Positions 62,279-64,000 of a DNA stretch of 64,000 bases are shown one piece after another; within the stretch, counting starts at the first letter, position 1, and each line of letters begins with the position of its first letter. The DNA is from Hydractinia symbiolongicarpus. Its lineage: Eukaryota; Cnidaria; Hydrozoa; Anthoathecata; Hydractiniidae. The notes under the pieces were generated by a model. The model saw nothing but the letters and a program-made list of their open reading frames with translations. It did not search any database and was not told where the DNA came from. Position numbers and translations under genes: made by a program. The stretch spans positions 310,001-374,000 of the forward strand of contig NC_079887.1 in the NCBI RefSeq assembly GCF_029227915.1, read 5' to 3'.

Positions 62279-64000
62279 TCACCACTAAAACGCATGAGAC
62301 TTGTAGCTTTCAAGAATGTTTTCATTTTTGATGAGACGCTGAATAAAAGCGGTTTAATCGCCGGCAAACGAGAACCCGCGATTTCCCGTAAATCCCGGGC
62401 TTGGCACGTATAGTCGAATGTATACAAGGAAAGCACCCTGTGAGTAAACACATTTCCAGAACGATTTTTTAATTTATCTTTTCACCACTAAAACGCATGA
62501 CACTTGTACTTTTTAAAAATGTTTTCATTTTTGATGAGACGCTGAATAAAAGAAGTTTAATCGCCGGCAAACGAAAACCCGCGATTTCCCGTAAATCCCG
62601 GCTTGGCCCGTATAGTCAAAAGTATACAAAGAAAGTACCCAGGGAGTAAACTCATTTCCCGAACGATTTTTTAAATTATTTTTTCACCACTAAAACGCAT
62701 GAGACTTGTAGTTTTCAAAAATGTTTTCATTTTTGATGAGACGCTGAATAAAAGAAGTTTAATCGCCGGCAAACGAAAACCCGCGATTTGCCGTAAATCC
62801 CGGGCTTGGCCCGGATAGTCGAATGTATACAAAGAAAGTACCCTGTGAGTAAACTCATTTCCAGAACGTTTTTTTAAATTATTTTTTCACCACTAAAACG
62901 CATAAGACTTGTAGTTTTTAAAAATGTTTTCATTTTTGATGAGACGCTAAATAAAAGAAGTTTAATCGCCGGCAAACGAAAACCCGCGATTTCCCGTAAA
63001 TCCCGGCTTGGCCCGTATAGTCAAAAGTATACAAAGAAAGTACCCAGGGAGTAAACTTATTTCCAGAACGATTTTTTATATTATTTTTTCACCACTAAAA
63101 CGCATGAGACTTGTAGTTATTAAAAATGTTTTCATTTTTGATGAGACGCTGAATAAAAGCAGTTTAATCGCCGGCAAACGAAATCCCGCGTTTTCCCGTA
63201 AATCCGGGGCTTGGCCCGTATAGTCGAATGTATACAAAGAAAGTATCCAGGGAGTAAACTCATTTCCCGAACGATTTTTTAATTTTTTTTTCACCACTAA
63301 AACGCATGAGACTTGTAGTTTTCAAAAATGTTTTCATTTTTGATGAGACGCTGAATAAAAGCAGTTTAATCGCCGGCAAACGAAATCCCGCGATTTCCCG
63401 TAAATCCCGGGCTTGGCCCAGATAGTCGAATGTATACAAAGAAAGTACCCTGTGAGTAAACTCATTTCCAGAACGTTTTTTTAAATTATTTTTTCACCAC
63501 TAAAACGCATAAGACTTGTACTTTTTAAAAATGTTTTCATTTTTGATGAGACGCTGAATAAAAGAAGTTTAATTGCCGGCAAACGAAAACCCGCGATTTC
63601 CCGTAAATCCCGGCTTGGCCCGTATAGTCAAAAGTATACAAAGAAAGTACCCAGAGAGTAAACTCATTTCCCGAACGATTTTTTAAATTATTTTTTCACC
63701 ACAAAAACGCATGAGACTTGTAGTTTTCAAAAATGTTTTCATTTTTGATGAGACGCTGAATAAAAGAAGTTTAATCGCCGGCAAACGAAAACCCGCGATT
63801 TCCCGTAAATCCCGGGCTTGGCCCGTATAGTCAAAAGTATACAAAGAAAGTACCCAGGGAGTAAACTCATTTCCCGAACGATTTTTTAAAATACTTTTTC
63901 ACCACTAAAACGCATGAGACTTGTAGTTTTTAAAAATGTTTTCATTTTTGATGAGACGCTGAATAAAAGAAGTTTAATCGCCAGCAAACGAAAACCTGCG
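62279..64000 (+). repeat. Distant copy of the 37.7-39.6 kb segment
   Basis: Monomers follow the order seen from 37749 (offset 24530, then 24329 after one monomer is missing): GTAGCTTTCAAGAATG, CATGACACTTGTAC, GATTTGCCG, AAACTTATTTCC, CCCGCGTTTTCCC with GGGGCTTGG, GGATAG-class (here CAGATAG), CTTGTACTTTTT, ACCACAAAAACGC. The missing monomer corresponds to the divergent one at 37952-38153. The copy runs off the window edge. A related stretch is at about 48930-50180. Confidence 0.8.

Larger units (their letters stand above)
25330..64000 (+). repeat. Satellite array, block 3 (forward orientation)
   Basis: About 190 monomers in the orientation of block 1, running off the right edge of the window. 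Subtypes include AATAAAGGAAG, a CTTGTACTTTTT form (from about 27050), a GGATAGTCGAATG form and an AAAATACTTTTTC form. None of these was noticed in block 1. The block is a patchwork of higher-order repeats of 3, 4, 5, 6, 11, 12 and 14 monomers, several of them nearly identical between copies, which implies recent amplification. Apart from the 31-bp seam at 40985 I saw no break in monomer phase. No gene, transposon or unique sequence was found. Confidence 0.97.

Noticed and set aside
4046-63297. Recurring open frames of 61-122 codons on both strands, many with near-identical translations
   Set aside because: They are frames of the satellite monomer itself and exist on both strands over the same bases. 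They begin and end at the same repeat positions and shift frame because the monomer is 202-203 bp. I saw no ribosome-binding or Kozak context, no domain and no codon-like substitution pattern.
1-64000. CRISPR array or similar repeat-spacer system
   Set aside because: The period is 202-203 bp and every part of the period is repeated. There are no unique spacers between short repeats and no cas-like gene.
1-64000. Telomeric repeat or rDNA spacer
   Set aside because: No short G-rich telomere units and no recognisable rRNA sequence; the monomer is not of the telomeric type.
1-64000. Whole window as an assembly artefact
   Set aside because: Copies differ by many consistent small variants and nested structures, which collapse or false-duplication errors would not readily create. 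Individual recent duplications (for example 49990-55630) could still be artefacts and need read support.

Overview
The window is one uninterrupted block of tandemly repeated satellite DNA. Every stretch I inspected from base 1 to base 64000 is built from the same monomer of about 202-203 bp, some 315 copies by division. I found no protein-coding gene, tRNA, rRNA, transposon, CRISPR array or unique-sequence island. This points to a eukaryotic heterochromatic array (centromeric, pericentromeric or subtelomeric), but nothing in the sequence identifies the species. The monomer is about 39% G+C and holds about 13 CpG in 203 bp, roughly 1.7 times the hand-calculated expectation. That argues against long exposure to heavy germline CpG methylation.

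The array has three orientation blocks. Block 1 (1-11093) and block 3 (25330-64000) read in the same direction; block 2 (11094-25329) reads in the opposite direction. The block 1/2 boundary is the centre of a length-matched inverted repeat: two 657-bp arms around a 58-bp spacer, with rare variants at exactly mirrored positions. It therefore looks like a fold-back (inverted duplication) junction rather than one end of a simple inversion. The 2/3 boundary has a similar form with a 40-bp spacer, on weaker evidence.

Each block has its own higher-order structure. Block 1 is mainly a tandem segmental duplication of about 5-5.5 kb (1-5529 against 5530 onward), with few differences, carrying a 403-bp copy-number difference, a 740-bp internal tandem duplication and six copies of a 269-bp fused monomer. 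Block 2 carries 8-monomer (1622 bp) and 12-monomer (2435 bp) duplications. Block 3 carries a succession of higher-order repeats: 4-mer (~810 bp), 11-mer (2227 bp), 6-mer (1213 bp), a 5+7 = 12-mer (2429 bp), 14-mer (2839 bp), 5-mer (1014 bp) and 3-mer (607 bp). Older copies are scattered 10-24 kb apart.

The most informative items are the palindrome at 11122; the intact monomer at 11717-11918 on its right arm, which appears to preserve the parent of the 269-bp fused monomer; a 31-bp seam at 40985-41015 sitting exactly between two separately duplicated segments; and a 9-bp dyad repeated in the monomers. I see no evidence of a gene-based system. The interest is in how the array evolves and in possible centromere-type sequence features.
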